Positions 10,390-24,300 of a stretch of DNA of 64,000 nucleotides are shown here, one piece after another. The notes beneath the pieces are model-generated. The model was not told where the DNA came from. It did not search any database and was given only the letters and a program-made list of their open reading frames with translations. How positions within the stretch are numbered: the stretch's first letter is position 1; every line of letters begins with the position of its first letter. Origin of the DNA: Leguminivora glycinivorella (Eukaryota; Arthropoda; Insecta; Lepidoptera; Tortricidae); contig NC_062975.1 of the NCBI RefSeq assembly GCF_023078275.1, positions 7,477,141 to 7,541,140 of the forward strand, read 5' to 3'. A program made the translations under genes and the position numbers.

Positions 10390-13300
10390 GTGTGTGTCTG
10401 TCTGTGGCATCGTAGCTCCCGAACGGATGAACCGATTTCGATTTAGTTTTTTTTATTTGAAAGCTGTGTTAGTCGGGAGTGTTCTTAGCCATGTTTCATG
10501 AAAATCGGTCCACTAGGTCGCGGTCGGGGGTTTTTCAAAATTTTAATTTTGTGGTTAGGTTAGGTTATTATGACGTGTTAACGGATTATCGATTAACTTT
10601 AACTTCCGTTAAATCTACCGAAATGTATCGCTTTAACGATTAACGAAGTTAACTTTTTAAGTAACGGATTAACGATTATCGAAGTTAACTATTCAGCTAT
10701 GCCCATGAGCCGTGGCAAATACCGGGATAACGCAAGGAGGATGATGATGAGAGTTATTTCGGAACGACCACTGTAGAGATACTAAATAATATAATAAATA
10801 CTTATCTCTGTAATCTGTAATGTACTTAGAAAATTATTCCATGGTAGGTACTGCTTGAGTCAGATCGCAGTAGGTGGGTGAAAGGGTACCATCGCAAAAA
10901 TTCACGATAACACCTGGTTTAAGGATTAATTGAGTCAGAAAATGCGAAATGAGGTATACCCACAGACCAACCCCTATAGACATCCATTACAAGACGACTC
11001 GCGGTCGCCAGCCTTCCTAGTATTTGCACTGATATAAGCGCGGGCGCTCGCCGTGCCCGATCAGTATCGACCAAGTAACAGACCCGAAAGCAGCGCGTGT
11101 TTTTCGCACTAAAAAATTGGAAAAGGGTATTTTGATGCCTTAAAGATATCCACCTGTAGTGTGAAATGGTGTGGAAAGGTAACAAGAAGCTCAAATTTAA
11201 AAACAGACGGCATTACATTCCACAAATAAGTCATATTTATAATTTATTCAGAGCCGGCATAGGTCAACTTACATTGGCCACTTTCGCGTCAGTAGAGGGA
11301 CAGTCATACTTCTGTCCCTTTTCATCTGGCGCGACTGCCCGCCGTCCTTGAAACGGCCAATCACAGCGCGCTTAACACATTCCCCGCTCGCTCCTCGCAC
11401 CCCTGGCACTGGTGACTCGTATCGCGAACAAAATATACAAAATTGCCACTCTATAGGAGGTTCTCTGTGGGTATACCTAATCCTGTAGATCACGCTGCGG
11501 ACTTGGCCCATGCGTATTGGACTGTTTAGTCATAAACGTTATCCCTCACGTTACTCACGTTCTAACACGCCTAACAATGACTTTTGGTACTTTATTCTAT
11601 TATGATGTTGACCGTACCTATAGTTAGCAGGAAAAAATAATTCGATTAGGTAGCTACCTACTTATTGTTTGGGTTTAACAATGGGTATAATCGATAGACC
11701 CATGTCGTCATGGTGCCTGCCTGCTATGCTAATCTTATATTGTACTTAGTATATTCCTACTTATGGTACCCAACTTTCGTATGTTCGTAAGTTAGTTACC
11801 AATCTTGAGTATATATCACACCTTTTTTTTGCGCCACAATGAAAAAGGCCGTTTTTGGAAATTTTTAGAATTAGAATTAGAATTATTTATTGCGTATCAC
11901 ATTACAAGCATTGGATGGAGTGGAACATATAGGTAGGTATAGGTTTTGATTGGCTCTAGAATCTTTAAAAAGCAGAATATCAAAAAAATCAAAACGGTCC
12001 GACACAGATAAAAATAATAACAATCTGTGTTGAAAAAATCATTGCTCTATCTTCAAAAACCAATGAGGAAATAGTCGAGAGCGTTTGTATGGAGAATTGA
12101 CCTCTACCGTATCGTCTAAAAGTCGCGTTTGATGTATTGGACTCGCGCGCGACAAGGCAAGTTGTGCTAAAGGGTCAGTATGCTGTCCCGCACACCTCGC
12201 TGGTTCCGCAGAAAACCAGCGCCGTTGACACGCCTGTCGTGTCAGCTGCATTGCTGAGTGGAGACCATTTCGGCCTCTCATTTCTATTTCTACTTTGTAT
12301 TTGCTATTTCTGATGTTTGTAGTGATGTATGGCTGAATATATGAATTCTATTCTATTCTAATATATAATACATATAGTACTGGTACCTTATTTACCTATC
12401 ACAGCACTAATGTACCTACAGTCCATTAGTGATAGGTACCATTACGAATCAGCTACCATGTTGTGTCATACAGTATCTGTGACATCTGTGTCTTTTATTA
12501 TTTATAGGCACATCAGATAGGAACTTTAGGTTCAGCAAACAATACGTTAAAACATATTATCAACGGATATTGTTCGATTGTGACTCAGTCGGTCTTTTTG
12601 TAGGTTAACCCTATAAACTTGTATCGCGTCATATTTCTCTGAATTTCAATTTTCTTTGCGTCACGGAAAGTTGCTTTTGTAATAATATTTCATAGTACCT
12701 ATTTACGATTGAAAGTGTTATAGGTAACCAGCCGGCGTAGGCGAATGGCAATCGTCGATGCCAGACGCCGACAGAAATACGGTCTGGCTCTGTCGCGCCA
12801 ATACCTACGCAAAAGCGATAGAGATAGATAGCTACGAAACAGATATTATCGTGAACGTTTGTGCATTTGGCTACGTACCCTGATACGATAAAGTCAAAGC
12901 CATTTCTACGGTGGAATATCGTCTGGTTGATTTGATGAATGATAGCGTTGATGGACAATTTAACGTTCATAAATAATCCGTTTGGTGGGATTTTGGGCAG
13001 CTGACGGGCATTTAGTTGATAAATAACTTTCCTTTTAATTTGATTGGTAATACTTTGAAAAGGTACGATGTGTAGTTTCAGACAGGTGTTGAAATAAGTC
13101 TATTATTGGTAAATTAAAACGGGGTAGTTTAGAGGTGTTGTAATACTTACCTATACGTTTATATTTGGCCCGACGTTTCGGACGTGACACAGTTTTGACC
13201 CTTTCCAATCCTGATTTTTTAGAGATCGAGATGTCGGAAGGAAGGAAGGAGAAAAATGGGTCGAATAATGGGTGGGTCGGCAACTTAGATAGGGTGAACT

Positions 13301-16300
13301 ATCGTATCGGAAACTAACATGGCGCGACAGAGCCAATCGTGTATCGTTCGCCACGGAGCGTCAACGATTACACGTTTGACTAGTCTATATAGATGATCAG
13401 CCATGTTCCTTTGGCATTGTTCTGGACTTCCCTACAATCGTGCCAGAGGAAGAAATAAGAATCAATGTTCACATCTCAGTCTCTCCGCATAACATGATTG
13501 CTTCTTCTGATTCTTCTGCACTTTTAGCTACTTATATAGTATTTTATGCAACAGGCGTTTAAAGGAGGTCAAAAAAGACGAGTGGTATGGGTAACAATTT
13601 GAGGCGAAGCCGAAAATTGTTATTAAGACACCACGAGTTTTTTTTGACTCAGTTAAACACCGTTGCATACAATACTTATTCTACGATCATGCACTTAGTT
13701 TTTCAGTTTTCTTGAATAGCTTTCGTGAAATTCACACTGTTTCCTGTATTTTGACGCAAGGGTTTGCACTGTCAGCTCAGCTGCCCAAAGCCTTCCGCGC
13801 GCAGTATCGTTATAACAATGCGTTGCCATGGTTACAGAGCCAAACAATGCGTTTTCAGTAGGGATGTACCGACTAGTCGCCGACTAGTCGGGAAAGCCGA
13901 CTATCCGTCCACATTTGTAGTCGGCGATTAGTCGGCGACTAGTCGGCAAAAAGGGCCGATTAGTCGGCACTTCATTAGTGATCGAAAAACAGTACAAAAT
14001 TAAATTACCATCTGAAAATTATGGTTGTATTATGTAACTATGTATTCGTAATTCCTTTTTTTTTTGTCAAAATAACAAATATCTGTATTTATCACAGAAA
14101 TAAATATCCTACCTAGGATTATCAACTTCATAGGCAGGATCACTACCCACTAAGCCAAGCCGGTTGTCAAAAATGGAAAATGTACATAAATATTGTCATG
14201 AACCTTTGAGCTTGTAAAAAATCATGAAAAGCGCGTTCCAAGGACCAAAAATGACATTCAAAATGTGAATTTAGTCGAAAATTATGTTTTGGCAACCCAA
14301 GCGCCGACTAGTCGGTAGTCGGCCTAGTCGGCCAAAGCGAATATTTGCATTCGCATTCGCATATGCGAATGATTCTAAACATTTGCATTGACATTCGCAT
14401 TCGCTTCAAACGATGCGAATGTTTTGCGAATGTCGGTTCCTCGCCCGCGCCGGCCGCTCCAATTGCCTACGGTCGACTCGCGCATGCGCAGATAGCTCAA
14501 ATTCGTACGGCGTGAAGTTCGTACTCGGCATTTTGACCAATAGTAAGCATTTTTAATTGCTTGGTTTTTTATGAAATTCAGCGATATTCGCATTCGGTTC
14601 GCATTCATTCGCATTCTGAATATTCGCATTTTCGCGAATGTTTTTCGTGACATCCCTAGATAAACCAATAGTCGCGCGTTTTTTCATACTGCGTGCGTGG
14701 AAAGTCGGCGGACGCTGGCTTTGGGGAATAGACTTTTATGTAGGGTTTTAAAGATCTATGCACGACCCTGTAAATGACGAATAACAGTTCGGGAGTAGAA
14801 AAAATACTTATCTACGTCCACATCCAAGGCCGTCGCCAAGTTATAAGGCTTCTTATTTATTACACTCTTTATAGAGTAGATAGCCTTCGCCATTAATTAT
14901 GGGAATCTTTGAGCTTAGTCGCAATTCCTCCCGCAGAACTACTTTCCTTGATCATTACGCAGTACAGCTTCGATTATCGGTCGGTCGGTCTTTTCAGTAG
15001 CAGTCATCCTCTAGCCGGGTCACCTCTCAGTCTTCCTTGTACCACCAGGTGCCATAGCCGAATGGCATTTCTGCGACGCGAAACGAAAACGAAACGCCGC
15101 GAAAGTAGTCTTAGTTAGTCTGGCTCTGTCGCGCCAATACGCAAGAGCGATAGAGATATATATCTACGAGCGTTTGGTTTCGTGAGCGTTTGTGCCATTC
15201 GGCTACGTATCCAGACGATCTGACGTTCTATGGATGATGTTGCCGACGTGCCCAAATAATTTTTAAGAAAAAAAAACCGTCGCCTTTCGGGTTCTGGTGA
15301 AAGCTACTTGCGAATGTTGGATTATGTAGAAATGTGTAAGTATTTTTTAAAACTGCTTTTAATGCTTTAATTATTAGATGGCAACACAAATGAATACACG
15401 TATAACGTTAAGGTTTGAGGAGTTTCCTCAATTCCTCATGAGGAGTTTCCTCAATTCCTAATGAAAAAGACATACGACTATCCAGCTAAAGAACTTTTTA
15501 AGGATTCTAAAATTATAACACTCCCGAGTGTATATATCCTAAACGCCTGTAAATATGTGAGAGCAAACTTGAGCACATACACCACTCATTCCAGTACTCG
15601 TAGAAGTGATCTATTAGTAGTTCCACGTTGCAGATACGCAAAGACCCGGAAGTCACTCGCTATCGTGGGTGCAAGATTGTATAACTCACTACCCGTGGAG
15701 ATAAAACAAATAGAAAGCGACATTGTTTTTAACTTTATTATTAAACCTCGCTTGTTATACAATCGAAGAGTTTGTCGACTCGTGTAGGTACCTAAACCTA
15801 ACACTTTAAATTAGATTAAATGTAAAAGTGACGAGTGCACGAAATAATAAAGCCATGTATTGTATAATAATACCTAAATAAAAATAATATGTAATTAATA
15901 ACATTATACCAAACTGTATGTCGCTTGCTTACATAATACTAAGTTAATTTATAAATTGCTATGTATATTATTGACATGTAAAATATTGTGTTTTATGAAT
16001 AAAGATCTGAATCTGAATCTGAAATCCGATTATATTATAAGAAATCGAAGCTTGACAAACTTTGACTTGAAAACTCAATATGTTTAACAAACATAACTAA
16101 ATAAATGTCACTGTTCTGAACTTAAATGCATGCTTTTCTTACAAAAATACCAAAGTCACTATGAGTGTGCCGTTCAGATTTGAGGAGTTCGGTTCTGACT
16201 ATCATCAGCAGTTCCACTGCACCAAATGTCACTGTTCTGGACGTCAGTGCATGCTGTTCTTATAAAAATACCAAAGTCACTATAAGCGTGCCGTTCAGAT

Positions 16301-17293
16301 TTGAGGAGTTCGGTTCTGACCATCATCAGCAGTTCCACTGTACCAAATGTCACTGTTCTAGACGTAAGCGCATGCTGTTCTTATAAAAATGGCAAAGTCA
16401 CTATAAGCGTGCCGTTCAGATTTGAGGAGTTTGGTTCTGGCCATCATCAGCAGTTCCACTGCACCAAATGTCACTGTTCTGGACGAAAGTGCATGCTGTT
16501 CTTATAAAAATACCAAAGTCACTATAAGCGTGCCGTTCAGATTTGAAGAGTTCCGTTCTGGCCATCATCAGCAGTTCCACTGCACCAAATGTCACTGTTC
16601 CGTACCTAAATGCATGCTGTTCCTTTAAAAGCACAAAAATCACCATATGTATGCCTTTCAGATTCGAGGAGTTCCCTCGATTTCTCCAGGATCCCATCAT
16701 CAGAACTGGGTTCTGAGAAAAATGGGACCAATCTGTATGCATATACATTCAATCAAAAAAAATAAAATTTCAAAATCGGTCCAGTAACGACGGAGATATC
16801 GAGGAACAAACATAAAAAAAAAAAACATACAGACGACTTGATAACCGTCCTTCTTGAGAGATAAGCTAGGAACATACTACGCGGACGTCCGTCGTAAATC
16901 GACCGCGGACGGGAATCTGGACAATGAAATTACATATAACCGTGCAAACTATCGGTCGACGGACGTGGACGTGGCCTTGAGCGCATGGACGTCCGATCGA
17001 AATCTGGCTCGCTGGATGTTTTGTGCCGTGCACACTGATCGGTCGCGGTCGCGGTCGATTTACGACGGACGTCCGCGTAGTATGTCCCTAGTTATATGTG
17101 GCGACGGTTAAAAAGATGAATTGAATGTATACTCCGTACGCACCGTTTGCACCATAATGTATTCTTGTTTTTTTTTATTTTAGATTACCTAGTAATACGA
17201 GTATTTAACGAGTAATGAGCTAACTCTAAACTAAATATGGTAATACCGTTCTTCCTATGGTTGTGGCTGTTATGGCGTCACATAATCTATATC

Positions 17294-17349
<56 letters not shown>

Positions 17350-18333
17350 CTAACGCTAATGTACGTATGTCCGGGGTTTTCTCTATCACCATCAATTCCA
17401 ATCAACCCCCCGTTCGGGTGGTAAATACCCCTTGGTCTCTAGATGAAAGTAAGAGTTTGGTCGCGGTGGGTGGAAGTGGGTGGCGAAAATGTTAAAAAAA
17501 TATATATCTGTCCTTCTTCTGTACTGCACATCTGTACTTCTGTATCACGCAATATAATTTTAAATGTGTCACGCAATATAAAAAATGTGGGTAAGTGCAT
17601 CTGTACTTATACATCTGTACATCTGGAAAGTTCTAAAAATTTCTGGATTGATCTAGAAAAGTCCAGAATTTGTGTAAATGTTTCAATCGATCTGGAATGT
17701 TCTAGAAAGTTCTAGAAACTTCATGTTCTGGAAAGTTCTGATATTTTCTAGAATGATCTAAAACGTTCCAAAATGTGTAAAACTGAATGTTTTTTATATA
17801 TAATGTTCTAGAACGTTCCAAAATGTGTAAAACTGAATGTAGTTGATATAGAATGTTCCGAAAAGTTCTAATATTTTCTAGAATGATCTAGAACGTTCCA
17901 AAATGTGCAAAACTGAATGTAGTTGATATAGAATGTTCTGAAATTTTGTAGAATGATCTAGAACGTTCCAAAATGTGTAAAACTGAATGTAGTTGATTTG
18001 AAATGTTCTAGAACGTTCCAAAATGTGTTAAACTTAATGTAGTTGATATAGAATGTTCTGAAAAGTTCTAATATTTTCTATAATGTTCTAGAACGTTCCA
18101 AAATGTGTTAAACTTAATCAGTTTTACATATTTCTAGAACATTCCATATCGTTTAAGACATTTACACACATCCTGGACTTTTCTAGATCATTTCAGAAAT
18201 TTTTAGAACATTCTGTCTGTCTGTCTGTCTGTCTGTCTGTCGTCCGTCCGTCCGTCCGTCCGTCCGTCCGTCCGTCCGTCCGTCCGTCCGTCCGTCCGTC
18301 CGTCCGTCCGTCCGTCCGTCTGTCCGTCTGTCC

Positions 18334-18372
<39 letters not shown>

Positions 18373-21300
18373 CGTCTGTCTGTCTGTTTGTTTGTCTGTT
18401 TGTCTGTTTGTCTGTTTGTCTGTCTGTTTGTCTGTCTGTGTGTGTGTCTGTCTGAGGCATCGTAGCTCCCGAACGGATGAACCGATTTAGATTTAGTTTT
18501 TTTTGTCTGAAAGCCGAGTTAGTCGGGAGTGTTCTTAGCCATGTTTCATGAAAATCGGTATACTATGTCGCGGTCGGGGGTTTTTTAAATTTTAATTTTT
18601 GTATCTGGTTGGTTATTATTATTATGATATACCTAAATCCAGATATAGATTGAAGGAAATATATCACACATTGAACGCGGGGAAAACAACAACACAAACT
18701 GCAGAAGTGACTAAACTCAACATACTCCCACGAATAAGGATCAAGGTTGTATGAGTAACTGCAGTCTCAAGGTCAGTCTACGTTATCTCGCCAAACTGAC
18801 TCATCTTACGCTAAAAATAATCTAAAATAAAGACTGTATCGTTAAGTATAAGGACAAAAAAAACCTGGTCTAAATGTTGACATGTGCATAATTTTGTATT
18901 ATTATGTTCCGAGAGTATGATCTGAAGGTATTGGTAAGCACTATTTGATATAAGAAGGTCTGATATTGATTTTATTTTAGGGAGTTTATGGTACTTTCAT
19001 TAAGGTCTAGCAAATACATTTGGGACAACCCAACAAACAAAGGTTAATATCTGCTTATTTTAATATACAGCATTCTTAAATATACAGAGAATATTCCAAT
19101 GACTCATTAGTACGATTTCAACAAACAAATAGGTTAATATGCTGCCAAAACATATTTTAATGAGATGGTCGTGCTAGATAGGTGGTACTTCCTGGCCCGA
19201 CCACACTATATTTATGTTTAATTTGATGGTCAAATGAATACTAAACAAGTGTTTTGATATTGTACTATGTAAATTACTTCAAAAACTTAGTGCGGTCGTG
19301 CCAGGGAGTACCTATCTAGCACGACCACAACCCATGTCGAAACTCCGAAACCATGAGGGTACTTTTTATAAAAAGGTAAGTACAGAAAAGTACATTTTTT
19401 TTCGTGAATTTGTACCACTACAGAAATTTAAAAAATCATTAAATATAGTGTGGTCGTGCCAGGAAGTACCACCTATCTAGCACGACCACACCTCATGTCA
19501 AAACTCCGAAACCATGAGGGTATTTTTTTTTAAAGGTAAGTACAAAAAAGTACATTTTTTTTTCGTGAATTTGTACTGCAACAGAAATTTAAAATCTCAT
19601 TAAATATAGTGTGGTCGTGCCAGGGAGTACTTACCTAGCACGACCACGGGCCCTATGTCGAAACTCCAAAATCATAAGGGTACATTTTTTTTAAACGTCA
19701 GTACAAAAAAGTACATTTTTTTTCGTGAATTTGTACCGCATCAGAATTAATAAAATCATCCGTGGTCGTGCTGTATAGTATCACACCTAAACAAACACTG
19801 TATGATATATAAATTCGACATCAAAGTCGATGTTAGCGTAAGCGCCATGCCACATTCTCTAAATGGCCGCCATACACAGATCCGAAACTTTATTTTTTTT
19901 TAATAACAGTGGCTAGACTATGTCCAGATATTCTGCTTTGTGGATCATGTGTAGTTGAGGTTCGCACCGTACAATTTTTTTTCGCAATCGTATCGTCTTG
20001 TACGCAGTTTGTGAATTTTCTAGTAGCATTTGTCCGAAATCGTAATTGGTACTCGGGAAGATTAAGTCAATACTGTCTAAACCACATGCTTCACGTCGAG
20101 TTTCTAGGACAAAATGCGCACTTTATTATGTGACTTATTAAGCTCGTGTCTTGTTATAAGATAAAAATATAATATATGATCAAACGAGCTTCGCAAGCGA
20201 AGTTCGATCGATATTATATGACTCGCTTCATTGTTCGATATAATTATTAAGTTTACATTATTGTAGTTTATTTAATCTACTGGCAACATATTGCACGCTT
20301 ATTTTAGAGATTTATAAAAAATAAGTATTTCAATTGCCTCTAAACCCCACCCTCAGGTCGGTGTCAACCGGCGGTGGCAACCTCATTATTTTCAGAGATT
20401 ATTCCAAGCAAAACTTTGGAATCTGGGTGTATCGGGAGGGAGGGTAATTATATCTTCCAATGAAGCGAGTCATATAATATCGATCGAACTTCGCTTGCGA
20501 AGCTCGTTTGATCATATATTATATTTCCTCGCTTCATTGTTCGATATAATTATTAAGTTTACATTATTGTAGTTGTTTAGAGACAAAGTTTTGCGTTTGG
20601 CAATTGTGAAAACAAAATTAAATATTTATCATTCAATTTTGTTGCATAATTATTACTAAACAACTAGCAATTACATAGTTATGTAATTTATACACAAGAT
20701 CAGTCTTATTCAGTAACACAGTTCATAATTAATTATAGCAAACTGATCTTGCAAATAGGTCAACTATTTGACGATGGCAGAATTTAGGAAATATTTGCGA
20801 GGTTGAGGTCCAACCCGCAGTTTTTTTGATAATGTCAAACATTGACCCCTGCCGAAACGGCAGTAGACGTGGTAGCATGGCGAGTGCCTGTGTGCACTAA
20901 ATGTTGCCACGTCCATCCCGATCTCCGCTAGTACTTGTTTTATCCACCTGCTTATTGACTGTGCCATCGCGTCCCTGTGAGGGTGCTTCGCAGTTAATAA
21001 GAGGTGTTCTGAGTTCGGAGGCCCTTTTATCGCTTGTTAGAGTAAGATACTCGCGAAGGACCGAAGTCGCGTGACACGTTTCTTTAAGGTACGAAAGGAA
21101 CAGTATAAGTATGTCGGGGCAGATGGTTATATCTGACACGATAATTTTTACTCCATTTGGGTAGTGTATATTCACTCATTTAATCAGTAAGAATGTTGGC
21201 ACGCGATGGGCAGTGCATAATGCCAATAATACGACAAGCTTTTTAGTACCTAGGTAATCTGCTCTATAGTCGTATTTGGATACCATTCATCAATGTAATC

Positions 21301-24300
21301 CAATACTATTTTTGGATCCCAAGAGTAATTATATTTTGGAAAAATAGGTCTCATTTTAAATGTGCGTTTTAACAAACGTTTAACATGTTCTTTTTTTTTT
21401 TTTTTTTTTGTCCTGAGAAACAGGGATAATGCTGACCTTATGATTGTTTATGGATCCATAATATGACGATCCTGCGTTAAACTGGTCCGTTAAAAATCTT
21501 AGAATCAACTTAATCGAACTACTAAAAAGGTTTTGATCGAGTTGTGATCAAAATGTCCACCATAGTTTAAACCACGTTTAAACGAAACGTTATATTGCTG
21601 AATGGTATTTTTAGAAATAGATGCGATCACATGAAGTTTCCTCAGATAACCTTTACCGGAGAGCACCGCTGCACCCAGGAGAAGGCGCTTGTGGAACGGA
21701 TTCCTGGTGCTGTGATCAGAACAGACCTTATGTTCTTCGGGGCTCATGTAAATAATATCGGATTTTACTAGTGACATTAACAAAGGAAACTACGCTTGGG
21801 ATTGCCAGACGGGGAAGCTAAACTTCCTGTTACTTTGTCATAAATTATCTTTTTTTTTAAAGATTTTAAAATGATCGGCAATGGAGGAAAACTGTAAAAG
21901 TCTAGTGTAAAAGCATCTACAGCTGATGCATCTGGGTCTTTCCACCATGATAAGTAAGTGTACATTTGGCATTGGAGCGAGAAGAGAAAAGATCAATATC
22001 AGGCTCACCAGCAGTATACATTATGCGTAGCAGTATAAACGCTTCATGAGATAGTTCCCATTCAGTATCGAGATTCACATTTCGTGATACCCGGTCTACT
22101 TCTATATTGTTTTTCGTATATTTAATATTTATATACGATGCAAAAAAACCAAAGGTTTAGCTTCTTCGCACCACTGCCAAATCCGTCTGAAAGGGTCGGT
22201 CAAATTTCGAAATTGAACGTTGCCCATGCGATTTTCATCGCTTATATCAGTTATAGCTTTCGTATTGTCTATACGAATTAATATAAAACAGTCACAACGA
22301 CGGTCATTAAAGAAATATTAAGAGGTAAACATACTGCTAACATTTCCAATTGGTTTATGTGGAAAGCTTTTTCCTCGGATCTCGACGCTCCGTGTGCAAG
22401 AGAATATAATATTCATCCCCCAGTTCGGATCATTTAATATTTAATTTTCTTACTATAGTTTGGGTCGCGTTGCAAGGCTAGAAATTTTTGGCGTTCTAGA
22501 ATTTTAGTATATAGCCACCCAAATTTAGCTGCAGGGCATGCGTCAATAAGTACTCCGATCAGTTGAGATAATTCTCTAACGGAACAAGAGTGTAGTGACA
22601 GAGATTTTCTAACCATCACGTCGATTTTTCTCTCATTTTTCCCGTAGGTAAAAAAATCGACTGAGTTGAACATAAAACCTAAGTCTCGACAAACCTGTCG
22701 CGGTTTTAATGTCCTATTAGTATAGTTTATGACAAAGCACAAGCATTCTAGTAGGTTAACGTTTACGTTTCGTAAACACTCTACATAAGAGTACCCGACA
22801 CATAAAATACCGCGCTAAAAAAGACCATAAGACAAAGCCGTAAATTCATTTAAGTTAATAAACTAGGGTTTTCATCTTCAAAATGGACGCTCAGATATTT
22901 GCGGCACTGTCTCGCAATAAGAATCAGTGGGTAAGCTTCCTTCAAATCAACTGTAGCCATGAAGCTACCTGTTAGTAAGTATAAGCTTAACAGTTGGTCT
23001 GTGGTTTTCCATTTTGAAATGTTCTCTAAGGAATAAATTTGTTCAGCTTTTCGAGATTTGGAATAAAACGTTTGGTGTCATTACATTTTTGTGACAAAAA
23101 CGTTCTCGAAATAAACTGGTCATGCTGTGGGATGCAAGGGACAACTGCATCCAGCTGAATTAAATTTTGGACGTACCTCCATAACGGCTTTTTCACTACT
23201 TGCCCAATTTATTTGAGGTACAACGTCTTGAAAAACCGGACGTTCAAAAGTTACCGAGCAACCGTTTTTAAGCGAATCTAAAATAACTTCATTTGATGTT
23301 ATTTTTGACCAGCAATCATAAAAAATATTTTATTTTACCAGCGTGAGGTAACTGACTCATTGTTGAGGAGTGGCACGGGGCTTGCCCTGGCCTGCTGGTC
23401 TGGCTGGAGGGTTCGGGGTTGGTTGACTGCTGTCCTTCTCTGGGCTCCCCCCCGCCGTTTTCGACTGGTAACGAGGAAGGCCTGACCCGTTTCCCTGAAA
23501 CTGGTATTGGTTGCGCGCCGACGTTGTTGTCGAAGTTGATGGAGCCGTGTTGCTCTTTCCCGAATATACAGACTTTTTTATCTGTAGCCATTGTTTCTCA
23601 ATTACTTTTGAGGCTTTTATTTTTTCCGGGAGTATACTTCCATAGAGTAAATCGCCCGCATCTTGAATTATGGTCAAGAAGGGTTTTTATAACCTGGGTG
23701 TGACAAGCCTTGTACGTGCTTGGGTTTTGCAATAATGCAAGTCTGATAAGATGCGACAACTGTCGCTTAACAGCTTGGTAGCAGTGATCTTATATATCAT
23801 CAGACGTCAATAGAACAGCAATAGCTCGGTTTATGGCTGTAATGCCTACACCCAACTGGCAGCTGCCACAAACAGCATGGCTGTAATGGCCGCAGAAATT
23901 TCTGCATGAAGCATCTAAATGCTTAAAAAAACGTACAATTTTCGGAGATAAGGTATTCTTTTAATATCTTATCCTTCAAATCTTTGGTAAACCCTTGCGG
24001 ACTAATGATAACCAAGGGGAGGCTAAGTTACCGTGAATTTTTCCCCAAATATGGGTGTATGGTCGGTATATAGCCTCACCTAAACGCGGTAACCAGGTCT
24101 GGGTCCAAATCAGGTACTTTTGGAGCTGAATTTTCAGGAGTTGAGCCTGGCGCCGTACCCGCAGGGTGTTGCGTCTTCAGGTAAGATCTCCGGAACATTC
24201 TCGATGTATGGAGAATTCGAGTCCTGGTAATCGAGTTGGTTGTCCGGAATGTACCATTTCGGTCTCCGTGACTTCTTGTTCGAGAAAGCAACGGTGCTTT

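Larger units (their letters stand above)
15260..17114 (+). mobile_element. TIR element with 121-bp tandem repeats, copy A
   Basis: The left end is TTTTTAAG-polyA-CCGTCGCC and the right end GGCGACGGTTAAAAA, imperfect inverted repeats. Inside are about five units of a 121-bp tandem repeat (CCGTTCAG anchors at 16170, 16291, 16412, 16533 and a degenerate 16654). Two later insertions interrupt it: a LINE 3' fragment (about 15460-16022) and a palindromic MITE (16866-17091). Comparison with copy B at 36430-37600 defines both insertion points. Unit length is not a multiple of three, so the ORFs over the array are not protein repeats. Confidence 0.75.

Noticed and set aside
12039..12281. 80-codon minus-strand ORF
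   Set aside because: It overlaps a LINE 3' UTR-like repeat and shows no domain.
16165..16748. Series of 68-110-codon ORFs with repeated FRFEEF and FHCTKCHC
   Set aside because: They come from a 121-bp tandem DNA repeat whose length is not a multiple of three; the same ORFs occur at 36753-37457 and 47814-48312.
18203..18460. 85-codon ORF of repeated Thr-Asp-Arg-Gln
   Set aside because: It is the translation of the (GTCT/GTCC)n array; no start context or neighbour supports a gene.
19166..19770. CRISPR-like spaced repeats
   Set aside because: Units are about 160 bp tandem copies with similar interiors, in a eukaryotic intron; there are no unique spacers.
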